NCBI GenBank assembly: GCA_003508835.1
Contig: PUFA01000022.1
Span: 6,944,001 to 7,008,000 of the forward strand
Source: Eonycteris spelaea
Taxonomy: Eukaryota; Chordata; Mammalia; Chiroptera; Pteropodidae
DNA length: 64,000 nt
Reading direction: 5' to 3'
This document shows positions 1 through 12,825 of this stretch, in pieces. Position 1 is the stretch's first letter; each line of letters begins with the position of its first letter. The notes beneath the pieces were generated by a model, which ran no database searches, had not been told where the DNA came from, and was given only the letters and a program-made list of their open reading frames with translations. Made by a program: the position numbers and the translations under genes.

Positions 1-2930
1 GACTATAGGTAAACACAATTATTTAGTAAATGATCAGGATAACTTTTTCCACATTTTAATTAATAACATAAAATACAAATATTATATAAATGAACAACAA
101 AATATATGTTTGATATAGAAATTATCACAGCAATAGCCATAGGTAGTAGTTCATGTCATTTTGAAAGTCCTACTTCAAAATGATATTCTCAGTCTCAACT
201 TGAAATTCTACAATATATGGAGATTTTCATCCATGTGGAAATAAAGAATAAACTAGTTTGGTCAGAATATTCTAATTCAGAATAAAATATTGCAGTAAAT
301 CTATTCTATTCCATAGAGAAAGAAGGTAGTTAAAATATTTAGCCTCTATGAGTTCAGAATCTATTAAAGAAACTAAACCCATGGCTAAGGATACTTAAAT
401 GTATGGGGAATATGTAAGTGGAGTAGTGAATAAAAAGTATTATTGTTTACTTATCCATCAATGCCACTTAACAAGAAAGAGCCCGTGAGGTTTGAATTGT
501 GCTACATCCATATCTGTCAACTTCAGAGACTACATAATCAGATTAGCAGCTAAGTCAGGAGTTTTAAAGAGATGAGAAATGTAACAACGTGACTAGATTG
601 TTTTATAATATCATCCATTTTTGCTGCAAACTCATACAGTAGATCTGGTGAATTCACTTATTCGAGGTAGTAACTGAAATGTTGCCTTTTAAACAATCAC
701 GGTGTGATGACTTATGTCTATTATTTTGATCTTCTTTTGCACTGTAATGGAACCATAAAGCTTTTCTAATTTTCTTAGATATTTCTGTATGAGTTTGTGA
801 AACTTCCTCCAAATAATCAAAAGCGCTGAGAGAGATGCCCATGTGCCTGAAGCTAAGAGAAATGTCATTTAGAAGTTTCCTTGTATGTGGATCCACATAC
901 TATGAATTAATGAAAGCACTAATATTAAGTTTGAATATGCTCGGTTATATTTATAAAATGGGACTTGTAAAATGGCACTTTCTAAGAAAGGTGTTTATTT
1001 TTGGAGGGGGAGTGAAATTGTAGGTGCATAAATATTAACTTTCATAAATAACTAAGAATATTGTAAACACCATTACCAACATAGCATGTAACTAATGTTA
1101 TTGTTCTTAGTTCCTTTTTTAAAGAAGTATTATATTTCGTATTGAGTTATATTCATTTAAAAATTTAAAAAAGAAGAGTCCTGGCTTAAAATTAATTTTT
1201 AATAATATTTTTTCAAATTTCTTAGAAACAGGTGAATTTATTACCCCACTTTATATTTAATAAAATTTTTATTATGAATAGGCATTCATATAATTATTTA
1301 TTTACATATAAAGTAGCAAGACTACTCAAAAAGTGAATAACACAAATGATTTTAATTGTCACTCACAGAGGTAACCTATGCACTTCTGACTAAACTAATC
1401 AGCTAAAATAGAAGTTGTCCTAATTATACTATATTTACAAACCTCTGTTTAATCTGTCATCCAGATGGGAATTACCTATATTGTCAAGAGAACATAGTAA
1501 CAAACATGTCTTTTTTGCAATCAAATGTGGCAAATATTTCACAGTTTGATGCCAAGCAATGGCCTTAACATGTTGGTATTCACATGTTCTTCAAATGTCT
1601 GTGATTATTTGGATATTGATTGAGTAAAATTGGCTCATAAAAAGAACTGTAGACTGTTTAGCAAAACTGAAGGAAGTCATGTAAAGGGAAAAAATGATTT
1701 GTGCAAATTGCCATTTGAAATTAAAATTATTGTCAGTCCATAAAACATGATCAAGTAGAAAATAAATCTTTGTCTAATTGGAAAGCTTAAATCTAAAGTA
1801 TGACCCTTGACTAGAAGGCTTGTGAATATCTAGAATGGTAGATTGTTTTGGTTATTTCTAAGGAAAAATTAAACAAACTGAATTATAAATACAGGTTAGA
1901 AATCCATCCGCTTCTAATACATAGGACATCTTATTTAGAGGACAAATGATTTAGCAGCCAACTTCCAAAGTGCCTTCTAGAGTGAAGTGTTTTATGATTC
2001 AGTAGAATATATAAAAGCACATTAATATACAGGACACTTTTTTTCGTTTACCACCATTACAAATCCAGATAAATAAAATTCTTTTTCTGCATAGAATCAA
2101 TTTTAACAAAGAACAGACAAGTTATCATATAGATGAAAACTGCTAAAACTGCCCATCAAGTAAGAAACTTTGCAGCCACACTCCCTATGCTGTTAGGAAT
2201 AAACAGGAACATGAAATAAAATGTGTGAAGTATCTTGATTAATCAGAGGCAATGCATAAAAATGCTTCACTTTATTTACCCTTCTAAAAGAGTCTCTCCA
2301 ATAATCTGTGAAAGCCATGGGAGATATTAAAGAACATTTTTACAATCTCCACAAGTTTTATCCTAAAATTTAAGAACAAATAATAAGGCAATATTTCTTA
2401 AAGTCTGATTTGACATATATAATTAGATTTAACCTGAAGTAAATGCTTAAACTATACATTTTTACTGGGAACATCATGAAATTTTATAACTTGAGTTGCA
2501 TTTTTAAATACTGGCTACCTATAACTAAACATCTGCCATTTTTTTTTTATCTTATCTCTTACAATACAGTTGAAGTCCTCTTCATATTTTGTGTTGTTTG
2601 GTAACATTTCATATCAAGTTGCTTAAAAAATACAATATCCTGAATATAATATCTGGAACAATAACAAGAGCAATGTTCTTGTAAGATAGAGGAAACCATC
2701 TTAATAAAAGAAACAATAGATCAGAAATTCAACATTGTTAAAGAAACATTTATCGTTTAGAACTTGATCTGACTAATAATCCCGACCGTATGGAAGAATT
2801 GATTATTTTGAGAGTTTAAGAATTAATTCAATACAATGCAACATGTTAAAATTCTAATAAGAGACTCTTTGGGGTGAAGAGTCTTGGAATTACAGTTGCA
2901 AAGTTTGAATTTGCAGTCTTAGTATGTTTG
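1..2930. other. Unassigned AT-rich DNA
   Basis: No repeat family, exon or RNA gene could be recognised on either strand. Base composition is strongly AT-rich with few CpG. The only noteworthy reading frame is an 80-codon one on the minus strand at 654-896, whose predicted product is mixed in composition rather than low-complexity but resembles nothing I know. It may be unique intergenic or intronic sequence, or transposon relics too old to recognise. Confidence 0.5.
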
Positions 2931-2931
2931 A

Positions 2932-2960
2932 AGAAAAAAAAAAAATATATATATATATAC
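2932..2960. repeat. A-run followed by (AT)n
   Basis: A run of A bases passes directly into alternating TA dinucleotides immediately before the MaLR LTR that starts near 2966. Such tracts are prone to slippage and easily melted. Confidence 0.8.
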
Positions 2961-2965
2961 ATCTC

Positions 2966-3338
2966 AGAGTTTGCTGGGACAGATATAACAAAGCAGCACA
3001 GGACAGGTGGCTTAACCAACAGAAATTTATTTTCACACCATTCTGGAAACTAGAGTCCAAAATCAAGGCATCAAATGTTTTGGTTTGGTTTTGACTTGTA
3101 GATGGCGTGTCTTCTGTCTGCCCTAACCCTGCCTTCCTCCTGTCGAGGGGTCTCTCTGGGTGTTCACATCCCCGCTTCTAGTAGATACCAGTCAGATTTC
3201 ATTAGGGCCCATCCTAATGACCTTCTTAACTTAATTACCTCTTTAAAGGCCCTATCGCCAAATAAAATCACTTTCTGAGGTGTTGGGGGTTAGGTCCACA
3301 ACATGTAAATTTGGGGCACTCAGTTCATCCCATAGCAA
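2966..3338 (-). mobile_element. MaLR (MLT1-type) solo LTR
   Basis: Read on the plus strand, the text follows the reverse complement of the MLT1 consensus: 'ggtggcttaaccaacagaaatttatt', a 'cattctggaaactagagtcc' block, 'ggcccatcctaatgacc', 'cttaattacctctttaaaggcc', then 'gggggttaggtccacaacatg', ending near 'cagttcatcccatagca'. The LTR therefore points to the minus strand. No internal retroviral sequence flanks it, so it is a solo LTR. It is heavily mutated, in keeping with the age of the family. The subfamily is uncertain; the MaLR/ERVL class is well supported by the order of matching blocks. Confidence 0.75.
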
Positions 3339-4600
3339 TATCCTTTGTTGTTTGCATTAAGGAAATGCAAATTATCGCAATTATTATCTTAAATATACCT
3401 TCCATCCTGTGATAATATAAGAAAAATAGAACAGTTGCAAGAATCTTGAAAGAGTATTTAAATGACCATAAATGTTGTTTTAGAAGGTCTGCTCTTGTGC
3501 TTAAATATATTATTTAAATAGAAGACAGAGTAAAAGAACACCAGAAATAAGCAGGCGTGACAGCAGGAAAAACTCCCCACTCCTTCCAACAGGTGAGTCA
3601 GTGGTTCTTCTCTACAACAAAATTCAGAGGTATATTGAATCTCCTTATACCACATATAAATAATTAATACATGGCTATTATCTTATGATTGAAAAAATAC
3701 ATAGTCCGAGTTATGAAATTTGGGGAAATAGTACAGATTGTGGCACAGAAAACCCATCTGAACCACGGTATCTTTCACAGTTTATTCCACAGTATTTGAC
3801 CTCTGTTTTGAAAGGTGGAGAGAACTTGATCATCCAAAAGCTCTTAGCAGGGGTAACATGAAACTGGGCAGATGAGAGTGAATTCAGATACTGTGAAGAC
3901 ATTTCAAAGAGAATAGTTGAAGCGAGGAAGGCCACAGTCAGATTAGTGTAGTCTACACCTGCATATGCTTTGTGACATATGCTGCCATCTGTTTAGATTC
4001 TTTACAAGGCAATTCCTCTGTTTTTAAAAGAAATATAAGTGACTATGTGGAAATCTAAGATGCAAAGTTGACAGGTATTTTGCAAAGCTAGTTGATTTTT
4101 CTACGTGAAAAAATATGAGTGTTACAGAACTTCTTCCCACCTTTGTAGCTGGTCGAGTAACATCCTTGGCCAAAATGATTGGAGAAACTCAGCACTGTGT
4201 CACATATTTCTCATTGCCCTGCATTCGTTTTTCTTATTTATTTACCGTTAATCTACATGTGTCTTTATATTTAAATTCAGTTTCCTGTAGACAACATGTA
4301 GGTGGGTAGTGTTTTTTTGTGTTGATTTAAGATAGATAAAACTAAATTTCTAGAAACAAAGGGATCACCTGTAGTGAAGGAAGTAGACACATAAAATGAT
4401 GCTAGACAGTCTCAAAAAGGCAGTGGAAAAAAAATAACTACTGAAGCACTAAGTGCAATACTCGACAGTTTCTTGTGTGGTGCTTGTTGACAGTGAATGT
4501 AGGAACATCAAGAAATCTGTGATGGGGGATCCAAGGATTTAACTTCTAAAATGAATTTTTAAATAAAAGCAAGGGTTTGCCAAACAGTTGAAGACTGTAC
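3339..4600. other. Unassigned AT-rich DNA
   Basis: No recognisable element. Short reading frames on both strands (for example 3711-3935 minus and 4115-4309 plus) have no features of a real gene: no splice-site context, no known domain and no codon bias that I can see. Confidence 0.45.
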
Positions 4601-4610
4601 GTATATGTAG

Positions 4611-4611
<1 letters not shown>

Positions 4612-4691
<80 letters not shown>

Positions 4692-4705
4692 CATATTTAC
4701 ACACA

Positions 4706-4743
<38 letters not shown>
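4612..4743. repeat. Composite microsatellite (AT)n-(GA)n-(AT)n
   Basis: About 20 AT dinucleotides (4614-4655) switch without a gap to about 17 GA dinucleotides (4655-4689). After a short spacer containing the self-complementary core ACACATATATGTGT a second AT tract follows (about 4713-4743). AT tracts can extrude cruciforms, while the purine-only GA tract can form triplex DNA. The repeat creates spurious reading frames of Tyr/Ile and Leu/Ser on the minus strand. Confidence 0.95.
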
Positions 4744-4745
<2 letters not shown>

Positions 4746-5400
4746 TGATCATGATATATATGAATATATGCAGGCATATATATACATATATTTACATATT
4801 TACATATGATTCTTCTTAGAAAAATGCAAAGTTGGTTTTGGATGAGGAAATAAACTGGGACATAATTACCGATTATCTGAATAATCATTGGGAAGTGGTC
4901 TATAATAGCATGCTAGGATTTAGTCAGACTTAACTGCAGTAAGGATAATTAATCGTTAATTAATAATATCACAGAGCCAGTGACTCAGGGCTCATTATAA
5001 ATGCGTGCACAGATATACTTGATCACAGGCTTTGGGGTAAAGTTGAGGCATAGGGTGGAGTTGAGCCTGCAGGTGATACTGAGTCCATTACTCAAGATTG
5101 CATTGATGCAGAGGGACAGATCCAAGCAGTGTCACATTTAAAATATGTGAGTAAACAATGCATTTTCACTAAGTAAGTATTAGGTATTTTATTTTATTCA
5201 GTGAATTGGGAAAGTGCTGTTACAAAGAGTAAAATTTACACATTAATATTAATTTATAAAGATTGTACCTAAAAAGGATTTTCTTTCTAATAACAGGCCT
5301 TATACATGGAAAGTAAAATTAGAGTTACAGTTCATAACATTTTGTTTCCTGAGTACAATTTCTAGAGAACTAAAAGAAAGGCTATTAGAAATAGGTAAAG
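4744..5400. other. Unassigned AT-rich DNA
   Basis: Sequence after the microsatellite remains AT/TA-rich to about 4810 and then becomes ordinary unique-looking DNA. No element could be assigned. Confidence 0.4.
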
Positions 5401-5409
5401 ATGAATAAT

Positions 5410-5600
5410 TATCTTGAGTTTATTGTATGCCAGATGCTAAAGTAGGCACTTTATATATCATTGTAATTCATTTTCAGAATAACCAGAGATCATATACAGT
5501 TATCAACAATGTTGCAGATATGGAAATTGAATTAGAGAAAGTTATTAACTCATCATTATCACAGTTATTTTGGCAGCAATGGAGATCTTGAGATTTCAAC
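5410..5600 (-). mobile_element. MIR SINE fragment
   Basis: The plus strand shows the reverse complement of MIR: 'tatgccagatgctaaagtaggcactttatatatca', 'attcattttcagaataaccag', then a 'gcagatatggaaattgaattagagaaagttattaac' block equivalent to the 'gatgaggaaactgaggc..agagaggttaagt' part of the consensus. Strongly diverged. MIR is an ancient tRNA-derived SINE mobilised by L2. Confidence 0.6.
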
Positions 5601-5724
5601 CTACAGAAATAAAGGCAAAGGAAAAGTCAATATGTGATATCACTACAATGAAAGCTAGTTTACCAGAGTACATTAAAGATGACCACAATTTCTTTGCAGA
5701 TTTATGCATGACAATGTAGGATCA

Positions 5725-6104
5725 ATTTTCCTGCTTCTTGAATCTGGCTTGTTATTGTAACTCACTTTGGCTAATAATGAGGTACACCTGACATGGCATG
5801 AGTTTTAGAGCCTGAGTCTCCAAAAGATTTACTTCACCTTTTATCCATTTACCATACTTCCCTGAGTCTACCTTGCCATGAAGCAAGGATAAAAGATGAG
5901 AGCAATAGAGAGAGGCAGAGACATAGAGACACAGCTGGTCCAGTGAATACCTGCTCCCAGCCTAACCACCAGTTGCACATGGGCACGTGAAGACGTCCAG
6001 GTGATATCTGGAAAGAACTACTCAACCAACCCTCAGAATCGTGAGATAATAAATCACTATAGAGCCAAAGTTTGGGGTGATTCATTATCAGCTATTGATA
6101 ACCA
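5725..6104 (+). mobile_element. MaLR (MLT1-type) solo LTR
   Basis: Blocks match the older MLT1 consensus in order: 'actttggctaataatgaggt' (family: ctttgaccaatagaatg), 'gagttttagagcctgagtc', 'ggcacgtgaagacgtcca', 'cctcagaatcgtgagataataaat' near the polyadenylation-signal part of the LTR, and 'aaagtttggggtgattcattatca' before 'gctattgataacc'. It runs toward the plus strand and has no internal retroviral sequence beside it. Subfamily uncertain. Confidence 0.65.
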
Positions 6105-7720
6105 AACCATCTCTTTTAAAAGGATTAGGGTTTTTAATAAAATAGCAAAAAAATCTAGGCATGATTTCAATAGAGACAATCTGAGTTATGTTTAATAAGT
6201 GAACTTTCGGTTCTATGGTTTTTTTGTTTTGTTTTGTTTTACACATCATAGAAGTAACTACTTCAGGTTGATTAATGAAGAAGATGAGATATTTTATCCC
6301 ATTGTCATTTCCATGGTAACCCAATGTATGAGGTTATTAAACATTAAATATCAGCAATTTATGATTTTGCGTATAGCAGACTGTGGGAGTTTGGAAATGA
6401 TAGAGAAGAAAGTATATTGATATATGTATACATACACTTATATACCTGTATATATGCCATTTAAAAAGATAAAATAGTTTTTACAATAAACTATTATTAT
6501 TTGGGAAATTGTAGAGAAATGTTCTTTATGTAAAATTTAAGTATTTATAGTATTTAAGCTTCTAAACTGTTAAAATTATACACTATAAATTCTAATACAT
6601 TTTTAAGAATCTCCATTTTATTTTAGATTATGCTAACATTCTAGATGAATTTAGTTTGAATTATATCAAACTAATTCACTCATGATGTATAAGAAATAAA
6701 AAAAAATTAAAGAAATAACTTATTTATAAAAAAGAAATAGACACAGAAAATATTGAGAAATCAGAAATAATTATCATATCATTATAGAAAGCACTGTTTT
6801 ATTTACTCAACCAATTTGACATTAGAAAAATTTTAAATAATTAAAATCTTGAAAATGGATTAAAATGCATTTTATAGCCAAAAGTAATTAAAGTATTTAG
6901 AAAAATAACATATTATTTACTAACAGCTTATAATGTCCTCTGTGTCTCTTTGGATATTAAATATGATTAGCACTTGTTTTTTTTTTTTAAATTCCTTACC
7001 AGATCTATTAAAATAAAGGTATTTTCAGAGCAGTGTTAAAATTTATGTTTCTTCAATCAATTGACTAAAATATAGAACAATCTTTTAATTACTTGGATTA
7101 TTAAAATGATGTATTTTATTGTGTTTGGAAATTAGTACACAGAACTTCTTAGTAATGACAAACATTTAAATATATTTGGTTAATTAAATCATACTAATGA
7201 GCTAACATCTAAGGTGCTTGCTGTAATCTTACTAAGCACTAGGTCTGTTTAAACTAATCTCCCTTAAGAGGTTATCTGTTTCCCTCTAGAAAAAAATAAA
7301 AACAAAGGAAATCTTATTATAACATGATAATTATTTATTTTATGTTTATAGTTCTGCGTGTGTCTATATATATAATCTTATGAATATGTACAAATAATTC
7401 TGCATATATAATGCATTAATATAAGGTATAAATAATATATAATCATTGATTAGTTAATATAAATATGATATATAAATATATCATTGTATAAATACATTAT
7501 ATGTATATATTACATCATATATGATAAATATATACATATTCATATTCCTGTATAATTGTTATGTACAGTTAGTCTCATACAACTTACTCCAATAATCCTG
7601 TATCAACATGTACTTTTGATATGTCCATTTTTGATATTCCAAGTAGAAAAAAAGTAGTTAAATAAACATTTACAAATTAGAGACAGAGCAGTGGGTCTGA
7701 ATTCTGCAGATGATGAAAGT
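6105..7720. other. AT-rich DNA with low-complexity TA stretches
   Basis: No element assigned. A (TTTTG)n run lies at about 6219-6240 and an extended AT/TA-rich low-complexity zone at about 7360-7550. Reading frames at 6001-6420 are short and have no recognisable domain. Confidence 0.45.
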
Positions 7721-7724
7721 GGGT

Positions 7725-7800
7725 AAAATGTTAAATCAATTAATATTTGTAAAGCACTTAGAATAAAGCCCGGTGCATATAAAATGCTATGTACACATTT
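7725..7800 (+). mobile_element. MIR 3' fragment
   Basis: The stretch 'aatatttgtaaagcacttag' followed by 'aataaagcccggtgcatat' matches the 3' part of MIR on the plus strand (family: gtaaagcacttagaacagtgcctggcacat). Only the tail region survives. Confidence 0.55.
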
Positions 7801-9600
7801 TTAAATAATAAATTAATTTCATAACAATGAGTAGAATTAACAGTATACAAGGATTAGGAAAGCTATTCTCATAGTTATGTATAAGGAAAAGATAAAGAAA
7901 GAAAATATAAGCATAGAGACTATCGTGTAATTCATTCATGAAGTAAAGTAGAATATATTCAATCAGATATTAACCCTCATTATGTAAAGCTACCTAAAAG
8001 CTCAACTAGAATTGCTTAGATAATTCACTAATCTAGTGAATTCTCTTTAAATTAATTGAAACAATTTTAGTTAAGTACTGAAGTAAAGAATAAATTTTGA
8101 ATCATGAAAAAATTGGACAATAAAGTTAAAATATTAAATTATGGAATAAGCCAATAAAATTAAAATAGTTAATTTGATATAATCTTTTGATGATTGGTGT
8201 CAATAACTGTAAAACCAGAAGACATGGACAACCTGCCTATTAAAGGCGAACCAAATTACAGTGCACGAACTGGAAAAATTAGTGCAAACTATTATAATTA
8301 TATTGAAAACTTTATTTTAAGATTTTAAAATTACATAACAGAAAGCATAGATGGAGATGGCGGTAACATGCAAAAATTTGCACTTGAAACAGATTAAGTT
8401 CAATAATCATATTGGACTTGTAACGTATATAAGCGCACTCTCTAACCGATAGAGGCAGCCTGCTTGCCTCTTAGTGATAAATGCTCTTGATTTTGTGTTT
8501 CATTACATCTCATTTTAAATATTGGCTGGACGTAGTAATTTGAAAATTTAAAAAAAAAAAGCTCTTTAAGAACAAAGTTGGTGCAAGCAACAATTGGTAA
8601 TCTTCCCTATTTATTTTATTTCATTTTATTGAAAGTTACACTTATAATCAAGAAAGGAGTAAACCAATGATACCTGGGCAGACATACCAGTGTAACCTCA
8701 AAAATAGTAGGAACCACTAATCAAATGAGAATCGTGTACAAATGTTAGTGTTTCAAATAAAACATTATTTTTAAAACACTTTTAGTTGGTAAAGTTGAGC
8801 AAAATCTATTAGCAGTGTTGTCAAAATTGAATTTAACCAAAGCATAAATCTGAGGCAAATGGTATTATGAATGACTTTTAGTATAAATACCATTTGAAAT
8901 ATGCTTCTAGCTGCATATAATGGATGCAATAAAATGGAGGACAGAAAACCATTCAACATTTCTTTAAGATACAAAACTTATTATGGAAATAGAATGTCAC
9001 AAAGCAAGGCACTTAAGTCAGTATAAATTATGACTACTAAATATTAACCTAAATTACAGTTCTTATATGCTGTTAGAGGCTATGTTCTGCCTTCCTGAAA
9101 TGTATTACTTCTACTGCTCTTTTACATAGAACGCATTTGAATAAACACGTGCATAATTGAGCAGCTCATTATATGAAAATGGCTATCAATCAAGCAAACA
9201 AATGGCTATTTTCAAAATAAACAATGCTTTAATGATTTTGACTATCTTTTTTTCACTAGTTTCTATGTAGATAATTCCATAATTGCTGTTCTCATATGTT
9301 CGAAATGCAATCCCTATATGCCATGAACGTTAAAATAAAACCTCTTTTTTCTTGTTACTGAAGTATAGTCAATGAATACTAAAGTACTTTACAAATCATC
9401 TATCTGGTTCAGAATAGATATATTTTTTTAAAAATGATCCATTTATGGAAAATACTTGATATTATTAATATTTATTGTCTAAGAATTTACTTCTTTAGAG
9501 AGCTACGGATTACTTAAAAACTAAAAAATGTCCATCTTATTCAACACATAAAAAAAAAAAATTTAAAAAACATATTTTTATAATTCTTGTGCCTAGATAA
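7801..9600. other. Unassigned AT-rich DNA
   Basis: Very AT-rich, with no family recognised. It contains a perfect stem-loop at 8022-8042 (9-bp arms AATTCACTA/TAGTGAATT, 3-base loop). Reading frames such as 8771-8974 (minus) show no domain. Confidence 0.4.
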
Positions 9601-10060
9601 ATAAATATTGTTGAGGGAAATTATAGGTATCTCCTTGAGTAGGAGAAAAAGCCCACAAGCTGGTACTGTGGGTGGAGTACCTCACATCCTCACCTTGAAG
9701 CTCTGGCTTCATAGAACATTGGAACAGCCCGTAGAAGCCTCAATTACAAAGCCAGCACCGCCTGTGAAGGTATCATGTGAAGTTTGCGTGCTATTTTATG
9801 AGATATAGCATATGCTCCTATGGATAATATTATGTAAATGACATAAATATATATAAGTTATATAAATTTGATGATTGATCCTAGTCATTGACTGGAAATT
9901 GGGTGCTGCTTCATAATGGAGGCAAGAATTAGTCAATATGAAGCCAGGAGGGTACTCTGATGGCTTCTTGGCACTCCCATTGCCAGTTATTAGAAAACTA
10001 CAACTCGAAACAGTCAGAACACTAATGTGTAGATACTTCAGGAATAAAATTTAGTTTATC
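9601..10060. other. GC-richer island, possible old ERVL-like relic
   Basis: This block is less AT-rich than its surroundings and carries a 66-codon frame (9608-9808, plus). Phrases around 9940-10030 ('ggcttcttggcactcccattgcc', 'actaatgtgtagatacttc') faintly recall internal sequence of ERVL-class elements, but I cannot place it with confidence. No long coding remnant is present. Confidence 0.2.
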
Positions 10061-11470
10061 TCATAAGATAAAAAACTTTAAGTGGATTAAGGGCTGGCTA
10101 AGTACAAAGGGAAACTAGAAGTATATTGGAACCCAGAAATAAAATAATACCAACTCCTGATAAGTTCACAAGTACAGAAATCAGAACATCTGCATTTAAA
10201 CATGTCATCTTCCTAGCTTTGATATGATATACCATATTTGTTGAAATATTAACTATATATATTAAGGTATATGTATGTGCGTATATATGTGTATTTACTT
10301 TCTTTTTATATATTTGCTAAATATATACACTTGCATATGTATATTCTTATATATACTTATATATATATAATTCATTATTATATAAAAAGTACATAATACT
10401 TTATTGTATTATACATTATCATTGCTAATATCTACACATGCATTAATGATAACTTATGTATAGATTTGTTTGTGAGTGTTTATACTTCCCACAGCTGGTA
10501 TAAAAGATCATAAAAGCTGATCAGTGGAAGGCAGAAAGCATTCATTTGTTCTGAATTATAGATAAGATGGTGACATTTACATATCATGATGTATGTAATT
10601 ATGAAGAACTGTATATAATATATGAAGTTACGTAAAATCACAGATCATATAAGGGTGCTATGCTTCTGTTTTTAAAATAATTATTTTAAAAATAAATATA
10701 AATATGTTATGTCATTTTTAATATTGTTTCATTCAATAGTAATGATCAAACAGGAAATAAACAGATTATAGCATCCTGTTTGGTACTTGCATCCAACGTA
10801 TTGTAAAGCTTTTCAGATATTGGATGTGGGCATTTTAAAACTATTGAAATGAGAGGAAAGCATATTCTTAAATCTGTTAATGAGAATGTCAGGCAGATAA
10901 CTTATAAATACATGAATCCTCTCACACTAAAATAAATCCCCTGGAAAAACAGAACATTTTAAAACAGGATGATTCTATTTATTATTTGTGAAATTGATAT
11001 CAATCTTGCTTCCCCCACCTTTTGTATTTCTAGGCAAAAAATGTTTATTTTCCTGCTTTATTTTAACTTATGGATATACTCTTTCTTAAAAAAAATTTGG
11101 ACTTGGTTTTCTCCTTAAATATCAGTATCAATAATATCTTAAACATATTTCATGATTTCATGTAGATTACATATTAATACTGAATTATTAATATAAAATT
11201 ATAGATAATTTTGGAGTGAATAAAACCATTAACTGGAAAATAACTCTTAGCTTGGAAATAATAGTTTGGATAGTATTGATTAGATTCCTTAGTTTTTAAA
11301 TGCATTTGAGTTTCCTTTAACAGCGCTTTGTTAAATTCATTTCTTAACCTAGTCCTAGATATGTTTCTTGAAAAATTCGCTTGATGATTATTTACCTTAT
11401 GATAGTACACTGTTTCTTTGCCAAAGTGATTGAACAAGTAACCTCTTTCAAAACCTCTAACACATCTCAC
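10061..11470. other. Unassigned AT-rich DNA with TATA-rich stretch
   Basis: A TA-rich low-complexity zone lies at about 10240-10380. A perfect 24-bp palindrome made only of A and T lies at 10669-10692. The 98-codon minus-strand frame at 11174-11470 has no recognisable domain. Confidence 0.4.
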
Positions 11471-11477
11471 ATTTGAA

Positions 11478-11640
11478 AGTTGATTTATTTTTACATATAT
11501 TTATTTAATATGTTCATGTAATTACCATGTGCCAGGTATTATACTGAAGTGTGGTACCCTAGAATGGGAAACATCTTTCTTCTATGAGAGATGTTTAAAA
11601 CAATGAAGACATTATCAAAGGAAAAGATGTAGAATAAGAA
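11478..11640 (-). mobile_element. L2 3' end fragment
   Basis: Plus-strand text 'tttatttaatatgttcatgtaattaccatgtgccaggtattatactgaa' followed by a 'gggaaacatc' segment matches the reverse complement of the L2 3' end (family: ..tttattgagcacctactatgtgccaggcactgtgctagg..). The L2 runs on the minus strand and is strongly diverged. Confidence 0.6.
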
Positions 11641-12191
11641 AAGGAGCTAGTCCACAGCAGAATTCCTTGGGAAACTAATCGATAAATAAGTCTATAAAAT
11701 TATTGACATTTTAGTCAGTGAGTGAACAAGTCATTCTTCTTTCTACCACCATGAGCTGAGGAAAAGAATCCCTGAAATATCTGAACTAATATTCCAAAGG
11801 AAAAGTGTTCCTTGAAGCAAAACTTCCTTTAGTAATGAAAGGGTCTGCTGAGTTCCAATCAGTGTTAATGGAAAGAACTGATCTTAGAATTACTGAAAAA
11901 TTTTCTGAACCTCAAAGTTAAAATGTAGACATAGCACATACATACCTGTATCAGGAAGAGAAATAAAATAAGAACTTTGCCTATGATAAAAATAGAATCA
12001 GAATATATTTTTTTAATATATAACACTGATTGCTAATAGACATGAACAAAGGTTCAGATATCCAAGGGAAAAGAATTCTAGCCCAACCCATTTCTAAGGT
12101 TAATAAATAATTCTATAATATTAAGTAAACTTTCCTTAAGATAGTATTGTAAAAAATATTTCAATATGTCTTAAAAATGTATCAAGATTTT

Positions 12192-12584
12192 CAGTTCTAG
12201 TTATGACACAATTTCCTGTTGGACTAGGTCTCTCTTTAAAGATGTATTAAAACTGACACAGCTTGCATCTATACCAGCTTCTAGTCTAAGGAATTCAACC
12301 GCCTTGCCATTTTTCTTCTCTGGACTTTTTTTGTTTGAGTATGTCTTTCGTTCGTAACTTCAGGGCATTTTTAACTTGTTTGAATCCATGTTCCAACACG
12401 TCATCCAGTTTTTTGTTATTGGGAAATGTATAGAGCACAGTTAATTACATTAGCCAAGTTATGAGTATCTGAACCCTCACAGCGCAACTGTGAACCTTCA
12501 CACAACACATATAACTAAGATAAATAAAAATGTTTTGCAATAACTTGGTGTTTTTGTTTTTATCAAATTAAAGCAAAACTAGGA
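12192..12584 (+). repeat. Arm 1 of a ~390-bp inverted repeat pair
   Basis: This block is closely matched, in reverse complement, by 13551-13931. Shared landmarks in order are 'cctctctttaaa', 'gacacag', 'ttctagtctaa', 'ccttgccattttt', 'tctggactt', 'gtttgagta', 'tgtttgaatcca', 'tccaacac', 'atagagcacagtt', 'attacatt', 'gccaagtta', 'ctgaaccctcacag', 'taactaagataaataaa', 'tgttttgcaataactt' and 'aaagcaaaactag'. Identity is about 80% by eye over almost the full length. I do not recognise the family. It may be two oppositely oriented copies of an unnamed interspersed repeat, or an old local inverted duplication. Confidence 0.85.
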
Positions 12585-12825
12585 ACCATGTACAAAAACT
12601 CAAGTTAACTCAGAAGGATAGATCTTCACGGCCATGTATGTTACAGAAACATCTCCTAGAAGAAATATCAAGAAGAGAGGTGTTGCTTATTTTCCAGGAT
12701 ATAGTTTTCCTTTTAATAGCCTTTGAGATGTAGCATTATCAATAATTCATTGAGATTTCTAATAACTTTAATTGTCCCATCATTCCTATCACTGCCTGTT
12801 TTAAATAAACTGCTTTGAACAGATC

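Noticed and set aside
4546..4888. Tyr/Ile/Ser-rich minus-strand ORFs
   Set aside because: They are translations of the AT/GA microsatellite.
10240..10380. Cluster of TATA-like motifs as a promoter
   Set aside because: The whole zone is low-complexity TA-rich DNA, with no downstream gene or initiator context.
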